In this document: positions 1 through 8,913 of the stretch, piece after piece
Numbering within the stretch: position 1 is the first letter of the stretch
Layout: each line of letters starts with the position of its first letter
IMG/VR virus record: IMGVR_UViG_3300014501_000029
Location: 1 to 43,390 of that record
Source: a virus
Direction: 5' to 3' (one strand)
DNA length: 43,390 bases
Position numbers and translations under genes: made by a program
The notes under the pieces: generated by a model
What the model saw: the letters and a program-made list of their open reading frames with translations, nothing else
Databases searched by the model: none
Told to the model about the DNA's origin: nothing

Positions 1-123
1 GTACTTGAACCAACTGGGGCTTCTGTACTACCGGAACAACTGGAGCAGGGGCTACTACACTAGGGGCAGGAACTTCAACCAGCGTATGAATCTCACGAAC
101 TTCCGTTGTATGAATTTCCGTAA
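1..123. repeat. Terminal direct repeat, left copy
   Basis: The first 123 bases are identical to the last 123 (43268-43390). The repeat lies inside a protein-coding gene that becomes intact only when the two ends are merged. It is therefore most simply the overlap of a circular assembly and not a physical genome end. A true short terminal repeat is possible but less likely. Confidence 0.95.
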
Positions 124-202
124 CTGGTTGAACAACTTGTTGAACGATTGGCCTATCGATACTTGCTAACGAGGCCAATCGCATGAAGTCACCGAGGTTC
201 AT
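1..202 (-). CDS. 5' part of a gp53-like virion protein gene cut by the window ends
   Basis: This is the N-terminal part of a 181-residue protein whose remainder is encoded at 42924-43267 once the ends are joined. The start ATG at 202 follows GGATGGGAG and overlaps the end of the upstream 76-codon gene (stop at 189), so the two are translationally coupled. The N-terminal half seen here is rich in Val, Gln and Pro (VVAPAPVVPVVQKPQ) and looks like a flexible or extended linker. The C-terminal half resembles the gp53-like domain at the tips of phage tail fibres. Confidence 0.75.
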   Translation of the reverse strand, partial: MNLGDFMRLASLASIDRPIVQQVVQPVTEIHTTEVREIHTLVEVPAPSVVAPAPVVPVVQKPQLVQV

Positions 203-419
203 AGAGCTCCCATCCTGATTCTGCTACCGGGAGATACTTCCCCTTAACTAGACTAGACTCCTTCCACGTATAAGTCTTTACGAATTGTTCCTTGGTTTCT
301 GGATTCGTAATCGTGTCCGTGAATAACTGTTCTGTTGCTGTGTAAGTATAGGCATGAGGCCAGCTGTGCGGAAACACTAGAGTCATGCCTTGCGTATCGT
401 ATGTACCGATGGCCTTCAT
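189..419 (-). CDS. Small hypothetical protein in the late operon
   Basis: A 76-residue protein of unknown function. The ATG at 419 follows AAGGACTGAT and lies 8 bases after the stop of the 292-residue gene. The sequence is rich in Thr and aromatic residues (HSWPHAYTYTATEQLF), with no membrane segment, cysteines or recognisable motif. Its stop overlaps the start of the gp53-like gene. It sits within fibre and adaptor genes, so a minor virion or fibre-associated role is plausible but not shown by sequence. Confidence 0.7.
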   Translation of the reverse strand: MKAIGTYDTQGMTLVFPHSWPHAYTYTATEQLFTDTITNPETKEQFVKTYTWKESSLVKGKYLPVAESGWELYEPR

Positions 420-427
420 ATCAGTCC

Positions 428-1306
428 TTACAGATTAGAGGGAGTGTAGATGGTCGGGAAGTAGTTCAAGTCCAAGAGCATCATAGTGAAGGAGCCACTA
501 ATCTCTGTTGCTGCTTGACCCACCTGAATCATACGCAAGGAGAAGTCCGTACCTGCGCTATGCCGAATGGTATTGATACCAACCAACTGGCTATACGGGA
601 AACCCGAAGTTAATGATGCGCGAACACCTGTGATAGTACAGGTATTGCCATTAGCGCGGAAAGCAACAGCAGCTTCACCATACGCAGCGGCGGTAGCTGA
701 ACCATTTATGGAGTATTGAACGCCAGTAAGAAGCGCCACGAAACCAGTAGGTACTGTGAAGACTGCAGCTTGAGCTTCACCGATACCCGCGGGAATCACA
801 GCTTGGGGACTACCGCCACCGACGAGCGAGAGAGTAACGATACCAGCATTGGTAGTACCCGTCCCTGCAGTGATACCCTGTACCTTGTTGACTCGCAGAT
901 ATTGATTGACCGTGTTAACAGGAGTCACGCCGTTGAGCGTCAATGTTTCAGAGATTGGATTGAAGCCAGCATCCAACCCCTTAACTAGAACCGTGCGAAG
1001 ACCTGTTCCTGCTGCCGTATCGAGAGCAGACGTGCTGACAATCTGAAGAGTAGCTGCAGCTGCAAGGAAAGGATAAAGCGTACCTTGGTCACAGATAGTA
1101 ACCGGCGCTACAGCAGTAACAGCAGTGGTAAGACCCGATGCGTGTCCGGCCATAAGTTGCACCGTAGCACCTGGAATAAGACCGGCTGCAGCAGAAGCAT
1201 GAAACTCAGGGCTAGTAATGTCTACAGCTTGGCCACCTCGAGTACTAGAGACAGGAAGATTATTTCCAGTGAAGCCACCTGGAACGGTAGTAAATGAGAG
1301 CGACAT
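428..1306 (-). CDS. Probable virion structural protein, beta-rich
   Basis: A 292-residue protein made almost wholly of small and beta-prone residues, typical of phage virion proteins. A recognisable stretch, VKGLDAGFNPISETLTLNG, is of a kind seen in structural proteins of many environmental phages, next to a VPTGFVALLTG motif typical of decoration or fibre domains. There are no catalytic motifs. The start at 1306 follows AAGGAATATTT. It lies directly downstream of the adaptor-like gene and the glycine-rich repeat protein, which suggests a part of the same fibre or adhesin assembly. The specific role is unknown. Confidence 0.65.
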   Translation of the reverse strand: MSLSFTTVPGGFTGNNLPVSSTRGGQAVDITSPEFHASAAAGLIPGATVQLMAGHASGLTTAVTAVAPVTICDQGTLYPFLAAAATLQIVSTSALDTAAGTGLRTVLVKGLDAGFNPISETLTLNGVTPVNTVNQYLRVNKVQGITAGTGTTNAGIVTLSLVGGGSPQAVIPAGIGEAQAAVFTVPTGFVALLTGVQYSINGSATAAAYGEAAVAFRANGNTCTITGVRASLTSGFPYSQLVGINTIRHSAGTDFSLRMIQVGQAATEISGSFTMMLLDLNYFPTIYTPSNL

Positions 1307-1315
1307 AAATATTCC

Positions 1316-1624
1316 TTAACAGGATGTGTACTTGATGGAAAGATCGAATGATGCTTCGATAACATTTCCCAATGTGGTAGTGACTTGACAGGTAACGGTA
1401 TCAACAGCACCCGGAGACCCTCCACCCAACCAGAAGGTAACGACATTGGTTACTACACCAGTCGTCTGACCTTCATTAGGGTTGAGTGTTAGATCTGAGG
1501 GCACTATGATAACAGGGGTACCTGTGATGTTCTCCCCACCAGCCAGCCACTGATTCCAGTCGAAGCCATAGCTAAGAATTGAATCAGGGACCTTCGGTGG
1601 GACGTCGTCACAGCAAGAAATCAT
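1316..1624 (-). CDS. Probable fibre/tail adaptor-like small virion protein
   Basis: A 102-residue protein with an N-terminal CC pair and a final Cys, and an Ig-like beta-sandwich composition: DSILSYGFDWNQWL, then alternating V/T strands ending in EASFDLSIKYTSC. Small proteins of this kind, with a statement of the type D-x-L-x-Y-x-x-D-W near the N-terminus, commonly sit between fibre and head or tail genes in myophages. Strong ribosome binding site AAGGAG, 2 bases after the stop of the 1058-codon gene. The functional assignment is by position and composition only. Confidence 0.55.
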   Translation of the reverse strand: MISCCDDVPPKVPDSILSYGFDWNQWLAGGENITGTPVIIVPSDLTLNPNEGQTTGVVTNVVTFWLGGGSPGAVDTVTCQVTTTLGNVIEASFDLSIKYTSC

Positions 1625-1625
1625 A

Positions 1626-4600
1626 CTATACTCCTTGATTGGTTCTTATTGCTGAACGAACAACGTGTATTCGATTCTCAGGTGGAACAGTGAAGGTAAA
1701 GAATGGCACGAAAGGCATACCACCAAGAATGACACCAGTAGTATTTCCCAACGTTACATTGATCGACCCGTACATGGGTTGATTGCCTTGGAAGTTAGCT
1801 GTCGTGTTACCAAGCGTTGAAGCTATGTTTCCGGTGTTTAATCCCCCACCAGTGAAATTCGCAATCGTATTGGCAAGGGTTGAGGCAATCGTACCATTAG
1901 CTGAACCATGACCCTGAAAGTTAGCAGTCGTGTTACCAAGCGTTGAGGCTACTGAACCATCATTACCTACCAAGCCGTTAACTGCTGCAGTAGTGTTAGC
2001 CAGCGTTGAAACTACATGCCCACTAACAACTCCTCCACCATTGAATGCTGCTGTCGCTGGTTGAAGCGTTGATGCTATGCTCCCGTAATACGTGCGACCC
2101 TGGAAGTTAGCAGTCGTGTTACCGAGGGTAGAGTTAATCGTTCCGCTGAATGTCTCATTAGCTTGGATATTAGACGTCGTGTTGCCTAGCGTGACTACCA
2201 GATAGCCTATGTTACCCACAAGACCATGGAAGGCTGCTGTCGTGTTTCCAAGCGTCTCAGTAATGGACCCTGAGAATGTTTCCTTGCCTTGGAAGTTAGC
2301 AGTAGCAGGTTGGAGCGTTTCGTTGATGGTCCCACTGAACATACCACCGCCTAGGAATACAGCAGTAGCAGGTTGGAGCGTTTCAGTAATAGATCCACTG
2401 AACTTCTCGTTACTCTGAATGTTAGCTGTCGTATCGCCCAGCGTTACATTGATTGTCCCGTTGTAGTTATAACCTTGGAAGTTAGCAGTAGCAGGTTGAA
2501 GCGTCGAGGCTAGAGCCACCTGCGTGATACTTGTGCCCTGGATGTTGGACGTTGTGTTGCCCAACTGTGAAGCAATGGAACCATCGTTACCAAGAAGACC
2601 ACTACTAACTATCGTGGTGTTCGCCAGCGTTGAAGCTATAGAACCACTATAGTTAAAGCCTTGGAAAGCACCGAGTGTTGGATCTAGCGTTGAAGCGATA
2701 GTACCCGTGAATTGCTGCGTAGCCTGAATGTTAGCTGTTGTGTTAGAAAGTGTTGATGCTAAGGTTGCTGTAAGTGGGCCTGCTCCAGCGTTGTACCCAA
2801 TAAGGATAACGCCTTGACCACCAGTACCTGCACTACCAGTAGAACCAGCACCCGCCGCACCACCACCACCACCGTACAATCCGCCGTTTCCACCATTATC
2901 AAGGTAGCTACAACCACCACCACCACCACCACCACCTGTTATTCCATCAGCTAAGTCACTACCGTTACCACCGTTACCTCCATTCTGGGAAGTATAGTAG
3001 TTAGCGCCACCGCCACCACCACCATTAGTACCAGCACCTCCTGGTGTACTACTAGTACCTCCTATACCACCTCCAGTACCTAGGAAGTTGTTACCGCCTG
3101 CACCACCAACTACACTAGATGTGGTTCCACCGTTACTACCACCACCATTACCACCACCACCACCTGAGCCATAGGGATTTCCACCGTTGTTACCCCCATT
3201 ACCACCAGGACCGTTAGGACCACCTGCGCCACCACCACCCGAAGTCGATCCATCGTAAGTGCTAACGCCATAACCACCAGTACCGCCGTTGTTATGTAGA
3301 GAACCACCTGTACCACCTGTTCCGCCTACACCACCAGCCGCTCCTGAAGTTGAGGCTAATCCACCATTGGCAATAATGAGGCCGGAGTTGAAGTTAGTGT
3401 TACCACCATTTCCACCAGCACTACCGTGCGTAGCCGTACCAGCAGCACCTATAGAGTAAGGGATAACATTGCCGACGTAGTAACCAGAGAGGTTTATAGC
3501 TTGACGATACTCGCCACCGCCACCGCCACCGGTATTATTGTTACCACCACCCGCACCACCACCAATCAATTCTACTGAGGCTAAAGTACCCACGCAGTCA
3601 TTAGGTACAGTCCAGGAGCTACCTGAGGTAAGAACAACATACTTTACGGTTGTGCCACCCGATGAAGTACCACCACTGATATTAGAAGTAGTGTTAGCTA
3701 GTTGGGAAGCGAAGGTCGCTGTGAATGTTTCTACAGCTTGAAAGATAGCTGTCGTGTTACCCAACTGAGATACAAGGCTACCACCAGATCCACCAGTACC
3801 TAAGAAACTAGCAATTACCGGTTCAAGTGTTTCGTTGATAGTTCCAGTAGTGAATGAAGCTTGGAAGTTCGACGTTGCGGAATCAAGTGTTGATGCCAGG
3901 GTGCCTATGAACTGCTGGCTTGCTTGGAAATTCGATGTTGCTGGTTGAAGTGTTGAAGCGAGGGTTCCTGTGGTTCCACCAGTAACAGGAGTATATGCTA
4001 TGAGGATGATACCTTGGCCACCTGCATTACCAAGAGATTGTCCGCCCCCTGCGCCGCCACCATACAGACCGCCAGCACCACCGTTACCACTCCCACCACC
4101 CCCTCCTCCGCCCCCTCCGTGAACACCATCAGCTAGATCAGTACCATTGCCCCCTGCGCCGCCACTGCTACCGAAGCCGCCGGAACCACCACCGCCACCG
4201 TTGGTACCTGCACTCCCTGGAGCCGGTCCGGTGGTATCAGGTGCACCGCCACCAGTGCCTTGAAAGTTATTACCCCCTGCATTACCGTCGGCGCCGCCTG
4301 CGCTGCCCCCGCCATTGCCACCACCCCCGCCAGATGCCCCACCGGCTCCACTCCCTAAACCGCCAGCGCCACCTACCCCGTTAGGACCACCGGCGCCGCC
4401 ACCTCCGCCTCGAATATTACCGCCGGCTCCGCCGTTGTTATGTAGACTTCCGCCAGTACCTCCAGTGCCTCCAGTGCCGCCTACGCCTGCGTTGAATACT
4501 CCAGCCTTGCCTCCTTTAGCCAGTATAGTGCTCGAGTTCCAATTGGTATCACCTCCGTTACCCCCTGCTACTCCGACACCTGCAGCGCCCCCTACACCCA

Positions 4601-4802
4601 GGGAGTAAGGTATGAAAGATCCAGGGGTGTATCCAGTCAAGGCTAAGCCTTTCCGCCACTCACCGCCACCACCCCCTCCATCGTCATTGCCGTTGGATCC
4701 CGCACCTCCACCGATCAATTCTACTGAATCTAAAGTACCACTACAATTAGCAGGGACTGTCCAACTTGTGCCACTTGTTAGTGCAATAAACGTCTGCGCC
4801 AT
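1626..4802 (-). CDS. Giant glycine-rich repeat protein, candidate adhesin or head/tail fibre
   Basis: A 1058-residue protein with a clear modular plan. Residues 1 to about 272 and about 383 to 675 are two paralogous modules. Each opens with a LTSG(T/S)SWTVP strand and SVELIGGGAG, runs through dense poly-glycine, and closes with GGQG(I/V)ILI. About 22 copies of a 20-25-residue repeat follow each module (5, then 17 copies), of the type (S/E)TLGNTTANFQG or STLQPATANFQG. The C-terminus ends with FTVPPENRIHVV. Poly-glycine modules of this kind form sandwiches of poly-Gly-II helices in phage receptor-binding proteins such as T-even gp38 adhesins. The ATG at 4802 follows GGGGGA. It lies just after the capsid genes. 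I infer a virion-surface adhesin. Confidence 0.75.
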   Translation of the reverse strand: MAQTFIALTSGTSWTVPANCSGTLDSVELIGGGAGSNGNDDGGGGGGEWRKGLALTGYTPGSFIPYSLGVGGAAGVGVAGGNGGDTNWNSSTILAKGGKAGVFNAGVGGTGGTGGTGGSLHNNGGAGGNIRGGGGGAGGPNGVGGAGGLGSGAGGASGGGGGNGGGSAGGADGNAGGNNFQGTGGGAPDTTGPAPGSAGTNGGGGGSGGFGSSGGAGGNGTDLADGVHGGGGGGGGGSGNGGAGGLYGGGAGGGQSLGNAGGQGIILIAYTPVTGGTTGTLASTLQPATSNFQASQQFIGTLASTLDSATSNFQASFTTGTINETLEPVIASFLGTGGSGGSLVSQLGNTTAIFQAVETFTATFASQLANTTSNISGGTSSGGTTVKYVVLTSGSSWTVPNDCVGTLASVELIGGGAGGGNNNTGGGGGGEYRQAINLSGYYVGNVIPYSIGAAGTATHGSAGGNGGNTNFNSGLIIANGGLASTSGAAGGVGGTGGTGGSLHNNGGTGGYGVSTYDGSTSGGGGAGGPNGPGGNGGNNGGNPYGSGGGGGNGGGSNGGTTSSVVGGAGGNNFLGTGGGIGGTSSTPGGAGTNGGGGGGANYYTSQNGGNGGNGSDLADGITGGGGGGGGCSYLDNGGNGGLYGGGGGAAGAGSTGSAGTGGQGVILIGYNAGAGPLTATLASTLSNTTANIQATQQFTGTIASTLDPTLGAFQGFNYSGSIASTLANTTIVSSGLLGNDGSIASQLGNTTSNIQGTSITQVALASTLQPATANFQGYNYNGTINVTLGDTTANIQSNEKFSGSITETLQPATAVFLGGGMFSGTINETLQPATANFQGKETFSGSITETLGNTTAAFHGLVGNIGYLVVTLGNTTSNIQANETFSGTINSTLGNTTANFQGRTYYGSIASTLQPATAAFNGGGVVSGHVVSTLANTTAAVNGLVGNDGSVASTLGNTTANFQGHGSANGTIASTLANTIANFTGGGLNTGNIASTLGNTTANFQGNQPMYGSINVTLGNTTGVILGGMPFVPFFTFTVPPENRIHVVRSAIRTNQGV

Positions 4803-4820
4803 CTGTTCCCCCTTATAAAT

Positions 4821-4853
4821 GAGCTAGCCAGCTATGGAGTGAGCTGGCTGCTC
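4821..4853 (-). terminator. Hairpin upstream of the glycine-rich gene
   Basis: The arms 4826-4833 (AGCCAGCT) and 4842-4849 (AGCTGGCT) are complementary with an 8-base loop. A further 4-bp GAGC/GCTC extension sits past a one-base bulge. It lies between the 129-codon gene and the glycine-rich gene on the late strand. No strong T run follows, so it may be an attenuator or processing site and not a full terminator. Confidence 0.4.
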
Positions 4854-4866
4854 TCACTAAGGAAGA

Positions 4867-5256
4867 TTAGGGGTTGCCATCAGTCAGAGTAGCCGAAGTA
4901 ATCGATACCGTAGCACCCGACGAGATAGCAGTAGAGTTAAGAATCAAGTCCGTACCCGAGGTGCCGACCGTCATGTCGAATACTTGCGTCGAACCCGAAG
5001 TAGTCAATCGTGCCCACGTTGCCGTACCCGTAGCCGATGCTGCATTACTGGTAATCGGATTCAACGTCAGAACACCAGCCGATGCTGCAGGGGCGAACGT
5101 TGCATTACACGTCAATGCCACCAGAGCGACAGTAGCAGCGCCACCCGTTGCTGGTTGCGTACCGTTATAGATAGTGAGAATTGCTGATCCACCAGCTGCT
5201 GTCGTAATCGCATTCAATCGCGAGTTACGCAGAGTTACGTTCATACCAAGAGCCAT
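4867..5256 (-). CDS. Small beta-rich virion protein next to the capsid gene
   Basis: A 129-residue protein rich in Ala, Thr and Ser: MALGMNVTLRNSRLNAITTA, then ILTIYNGTQPATGG, ending TSATLTDGNP. Proteins of this plan (short N-terminal helix, then a jelly-roll-like strand pattern with IYNGTQP) recur in environmental phage genomes, usually near head genes, and are thought to be virion components. There is no catalytic motif. It follows the major capsid gene after a 73-bp gap that contains a short hairpin. Head decoration is a reasonable guess; a role as part of the adjacent fibre is equally possible. Confidence 0.6.
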   Translation of the reverse strand: MALGMNVTLRNSRLNAITTAAGGSAILTIYNGTQPATGGAATVALVALTCNATFAPAASAGVLTLNPITSNAASATGTATWARLTTSGSTQVFDMTVGTSGTDLILNSTAISSGATVSITSATLTDGNP

Positions 5257-5286
5257 GATCTATTCCTTATTTAAATGTTAGAGAAG

Positions 5287-5304
5287 GGGAACTTAATCCC
5301 CTAT
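5287..5304 (-). terminator. Short hairpin after the major capsid gene
   Basis: A 6-bp stem (AGGGGA/TCCCCT) with a 6-base loop lies between the capsid stop and the next start on the minus strand. It is followed by TCTCTAACATTTAAAT and not by a T run. It could give partial termination, or stabilise the abundant capsid message. Confidence 0.3.
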
Positions 5305-5329
5305 TCCCTATTGAGTGATAACTGGCCGT

Positions 5330-6346
5330 TTATTGGTATTGAACGGAAAGCAACGTGGTAGCTTCCGGACGGATATTCCAGCCAGTGGTTGCCCGCAGTT
5401 CGGAAACTACATCGATACCACCATCAGGAATAGGCGTCGGAATTTCACGCGGAGCTGCCATGTCGCAATACATCAAGTTGGCTGCAGTGATACCAGGAGC
5501 CAGCTTAGCGAACTCATTCGTATCCGGCTCACCGCTTTCCGGGATCTTAATTTCCGGTGCAGTAATGATGATAAGGTCATTACCACCAGCGCCCTTACCA
5601 ATCAGCGTATCATCCACAACATAGATGATCTCGTCACCTTGCCAGCCAGCAACAGTAGCCACCGTACCGAGAATCGAATTCGAACCAGCACCCGGGCGTT
5701 GGAATTGCGTTACCGATACGACTTGGTAAGCCATAAGACCGATTGCTTCTTGCGGTCCCAACACCACGATACGGTAGGGGATACCAACACCGAATACGCG
5801 TTTCTTCAGGTTAACGATCTGCTGCAGAATTTCCGAAGCAATCCAACCCGTGCTCATTGTCGAAAGCGTAGTTGCCGAGTTCGACGGATCAGCCGGGAAG
5901 TTAACAGCGGTAGCACCAACCGTATTAATGAGACCTTCACCATTCGAAGCGCTCACGCCATACAGCAACATCGAACGCATACCTTGGAAGATAGCCTGAC
6001 GCATTGCCAGACGATTCGCATTCGGCAGCGACACGTTGAAGCGACCAGCCATCGCCGTATCATGATGATTGTATTCAGCACGCGAACGAATCAGATACGT
6101 ACCCGTCGAGATCTGACCATTCTGGATCATCGGCGTCGGGAGCTCATTGAAGGCCGATTGACCAAGAGCAATACGCGTACGCACCGACAACGTGTTGATG
6201 TACACGAAGAAATCAGATTCATCCAACTGCACCGTCAACTTACCATCAGCCAGCGTTTCGAAAGCGCCTGAGCGCTGCGAATACTGCATGAGGACGCCGG
6301 GTTCTACATGACTCGGCGTGAGACGTTCCATTACGTTAAATGCCAT
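5330..6346 (-). CDS. Major capsid protein
   Basis: A 338-residue protein that forms the icosahedral shell. Its place after the scaffold/protease and cement genes, its length and its sequence all fit an HK97-fold capsid of the DUF2184 type found in Bcep781-like and related myophages: an N-terminal MAFNVMERLTPSHVEPGVL, a central segment RIVVLGPQEAIGLM, and a C-terminal domain with a conserved proline-rich loop (AAPREIPTPIPDGG) before a final beta strand. The start at 6346 follows AGGAGAATCATA. It is preceded by the cement gene and would be among the most strongly expressed genes. Confidence 0.8.
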   Translation of the reverse strand: MAFNVMERLTPSHVEPGVLMQYSQRSGAFETLADGKLTVQLDESDFFVYINTLSVRTRIALGQSAFNELPTPMIQNGQISTGTYLIRSRAEYNHHDTAMAGRFNVSLPNANRLAMRQAIFQGMRSMLLYGVSASNGEGLINTVGATAVNFPADPSNSATTLSTMSTGWIASEILQQIVNLKKRVFGVGIPYRIVVLGPQEAIGLMAYQVVSVTQFQRPGAGSNSILGTVATVAGWQGDEIIYVVDDTLIGKGAGGNDLIIITAPEIKIPESGEPDTNEFAKLAPGITAANLMYCDMAAPREIPTPIPDGGIDVVSELRATTGWNIRPEATTLLSVQYQ

Positions 6347-6372
6347 TATGATTCTCCTAGAGGTTTATGAGA

Positions 6373-7260
6373 TTAAAGCTTGATGATTGCGGCAGCGCCG
6401 TTGTAGTTCCAGGAGACCATACCCGTTACCGAATTGTAGCTGATCGTCATGCAGTTCGACGGTTGAACTTGCAGCACTTCAACGTTCAGTGCACCCGTAC
6501 CGTTGTTGAGAACGATCGTACCAGCAAGCGTACCAATCGCACCGGCAGGAGCTGCAACTTGGAAGCTGAAGTTCTCATTGCTGGTAAACGAGGTAACGAT
6601 GAAGTTGCCGTTAACAAGCGCTGCACCACCCGTACCCGTATTGGTAACACCGGACAAGTTGATCGCATCACCAACAGCAGCAACAAGCGACGGAACACCA
6701 GTAGCAACTACGATGGTCCAGATTCCCGTTCCTGCATTGAACGTCGGCGTAAGCGAAGCTACCGAAGTAGTGCTCGTCGATGCATCATATGCTTGGAGAC
6801 GCGAGTTGTTGAAGTCCCAGCTAACTTGCGTGTTGACTGCACCGTTAACCAGCGAGCCAGCAAGACCCGGATCCATTGCTACAGCCAAGCGTACATCCGA
6901 ATTGAGACGGGCGAATTGAACACCCATACCCGGACGGACCGAAGGAGCTGAACCGTAGTCTTGACCGATAATGGCGTTAGACATCTGGGTCGCAACGGTG
7001 AAACCAGTGATAGTCGTTACTGCAGTAGCACGTGCAATCGATTTACCTGCACCACCAATGCTCTGGACATACGGCGGGATACTTTCGGTAATCGGAACGC
7101 CACCCCACATCGGGATAGTTTCGGAAGCAGCGACAACACCACCTGCGAGGAAGTAGCGCGAAGACGGATCAGGTTGGTATTCACCTTGAATGAAACCATC
7201 ACTGACCAAGGTGAAGAAACCACCTGCGTTGCTAGTCTGCATCGGGTTAGAGAGAGCCAT
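6373..7260 (-). CDS. Head structural (cement-like) protein with an inserted beta domain
   Basis: A 295-residue virion protein between the scaffold/protease and the major capsid genes, the usual place of the structural cement protein in this phage type. Residues 1-160 and 253-295 (ending MTISYNSVTGMVSWNYNG) form the core. Residues about 165-252 look like an inserted beta module with GDAINLSGVTNTG, then NGNFIVTSFTSNENFSFQV, similar in plan to insertions in the sheath (38321-39625) and the J-like baseplate protein (30568-31989). The start ATG is at 7260. The cement role is inferred from position and the general family plan. Confidence 0.65.
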   Translation of the reverse strand: MALSNPMQTSNAGGFFTLVSDGFIQGEYQPDPSSRYFLAGGVVAASETIPMWGGVPITESIPPYVQSIGGAGKSIARATAVTTITGFTVATQMSNAIIGQDYGSAPSVRPGMGVQFARLNSDVRLAVAMDPGLAGSLVNGAVNTQVSWDFNNSRLQAYDASTSTTSVASLTPTFNAGTGIWTIVVATGVPSLVAAVGDAINLSGVTNTGTGGAALVNGNFIVTSFTSNENFSFQVAAPAGAIGTLAGTIVLNNGTGALNVEVLQVQPSNCMTISYNSVTGMVSWNYNGAAAIIKL

Positions 7261-7296
7261 GAATGTTTACTCCGTATTAATTAGATTGAGAATTGA

Positions 7297-8862
7297 TTAG
7301 TGAAGCTTCGAAGCTTCTTTCAAGGCATCGATAGGTTGCTTCTCGAAGACGAATTGCTTGTGTGCGCCCATCCACGAATCCATATCACCGTAGAAGGAAG
7401 TAATCGTACGACCTGCTTCATCAGTACGCTTCGATGCGCGCAACTGCTTGGGACTGGTCAACGTCGACTTGGCAGCTTGGAGCGAATCAGCGAAGACGTC
7501 CGTTTCGATATTAGCCAACAGTACCGAATCATTGATCGACTTCACATTAGCCGTTGCCCACTTAGCCGAATGTTGCTGAAGCTTAGCAAGGACGCGCTTA
7601 CGATACGCCAGCGACTTCTCACCTTCGAAGGGACGAATAGCTTTCTGACCAAGAGCCATCGTAACCGAATCAGCCATCGTACGTGCATCAGCCATTGCTT
7701 CTTCTTCCTTCTCAGCAGCATCAGCCTTCGTTTCTTCTTCCTCTTCATCAGCAGCGTCAGCAACTACCGGGTCTTTCGTTTCTTCAGCAGCATCAGCTTT
7801 CGTTTCCTTCTTGGAGCCCTTCAACGATGCAAGTTCTTTCTTCAGAGCTGCGATCTCCGCATTCTGTTTCGTTTCCTTGTCTTCGTCACCACCATCAGCA
7901 CAGATGACGCCTTCTTCTTCAGAGGCTGCGTCATCCTTCACTTCGCTCGTCTTATCCATACCAGCAGACGGCTTACCAATCGTGGAATCAGCACGAACTT
8001 CCATTGCGTTGAGACGATCATTAAAGGGCTTCATCGCTTCGCCAATAGCACCAGCAAGCATAGCCTTGAGTTCTTCCGGGGTCATGTCAGTTTCCTTACT
8101 ATAAGATAGCACGCTATCAGGTTTAATTTCGATTGAATCAATCGCGTTTAGTACATCAATTGGTTCGAGCTTTACTGGCTCAGACTCAGGTGCTACTAGG
8201 GTTTCTGCAACATCAGCAATGTCGGGAATCAGTACGTCTTGAACAATCCCGTTAGGACCATTGTCGTGATCCCATACACCGTGAGGTACAATAGCCAGAT
8301 GGTCAATGAAGAGAGGAGCGCCTTCTTCAGTTGGCGACGACTTGGCAGTAACTACTGAAGGAGAAGTGCTCAGTTCATTCGAGAGGAGCGCTGCTTGTGC
8401 TTCACCATCCGTGATACGAGCGATTACCCATATGTCTTCCGGAAGATCCGAAGGTACATAAGAATGAACAGTCGTGCCCACCAGTTTAGTAGTGGTTTCA
8501 AGTTTACCTTTCTCTGGATGTTCGACAACTACTGGAACACCAATAGCGCGGGCCATTACTTCATCGTTAAGGTAGTGTTCTGGTCGTCGGTAGGTATCTC
8601 CAGTTGTGTCTCGCCACACGTCACCTGTACCAGTGAAACGAAACTTGTAGTAAAGGGAATTCGAAAGAACTTGTGGCGAAGGAAGCGTGCCATCTACTAA
8701 ACCATTGATGACTTGCGTTTCCAGAAGTTGACTAGATTGTTCATCAGCTAGAACTTCTTCATTCTCGAAAGGTTCATCAGGATCGAGTCCGACCGTATTA
8801 TTAACCAGAGTAAAGAACTCGTTGAACATGGATCTCAACAATTTCGATTGCGTAGCTTTCAC
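7297..8862 (-). CDS. Prohead protease fused to scaffold (DUF2213-like)
   Basis: A 521-residue protein. The N-terminal third matches the DUF2213 prohead core protein plan: VVVEHPEKG at about 115, LSTSPSVVTA at about 185, and FIDHLAIVPHGVWD at about 205, which contains the probable catalytic His region. Residues about 255-400 are helical and highly acidic (DAADEEEEETKADAA), as expected for a scaffold. The C-terminal part is basic and may bind capsid protein. The start appears to be GTG at 8862 after GGAGGTAA; both nearby ATGs run straight into a TGA. It would shape the procapsid and then digest the scaffold. Confidence 0.75.
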   Translation of the reverse strand: MKATQSKLLRSMFNEFFTLVNNTVGLDPDEPFENEEVLADEQSSQLLETQVINGLVDGTLPSPQVLSNSLYYKFRFTGTGDVWRDTTGDTYRRPEHYLNDEVMARAIGVPVVVEHPEKGKLETTTKLVGTTVHSYVPSDLPEDIWVIARITDGEAQAALLSNELSTSPSVVTAKSSPTEEGAPLFIDHLAIVPHGVWDHDNGPNGIVQDVLIPDIADVAETLVAPESEPVKLEPIDVLNAIDSIEIKPDSVLSYSKETDMTPEELKAMLAGAIGEAMKPFNDRLNAMEVRADSTIGKPSAGMDKTSEVKDDAASEEEGVICADGGDEDKETKQNAEIAALKKELASLKGSKKETKADAAEETKDPVVADAADEEEEETKADAAEKEEEAMADARTMADSVTMALGQKAIRPFEGEKSLAYRKRVLAKLQQHSAKWATANVKSINDSVLLANIETDVFADSLQAAKSTLTSPKQLRASKRTDEAGRTITSFYGDMDSWMGAHKQFVFEKQPIDALKEASKLH

Positions 8863-8892
8863 ATCATTACCTCCGATCGTTGTCTTGTTCTG

Positions 8893-8910
8893 TGCATGAT
8901 ATTAAATTGG
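8893..8910 (-). promoter_or_regulatory. Copy of recurring CCAATTTAATAT element
   Basis: On the minus strand this reads CCAATTTAATATCATGCA. It lies 3 bases after the stop of the F-like gene and about 30 bases before the protease start. It matches elements at 17078, 17463, 32659, 42904 and on the plus strand at 17575, 17857, 21071, 21386 and 21419, always oriented with the following gene. It is a candidate phage promoter or transcript-leader signal. Confidence 0.4.
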
Positions 8911-8913
8911 CAA

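Noticed and set aside
1-123. Physical direct terminal repeat of the virion DNA
   Set aside because: The repeat lies inside a gene and its length fits an assembly overlap; with no read data I prefer a circular map, although a real repeat is not excluded.
4315-4818. Proline-rich open frames on the plus strand
   Set aside because: They are the complement of poly-glycine codons in the 1058-codon gene and have no independent support.
5315-6271. Long open frame (318 codons) on the plus strand opposite the major capsid gene
   Set aside because: It is antisense to a clear capsid gene, has a composition rich in Arg, Thr and His typical of a shadow frame, and has no ribosome site in a suitable place.
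7300-8109. Open frame (269 codons) opposite the protease/scaffold gene
   Set aside because: Phe/Arg-rich shadow of the acidic scaffold repeats.
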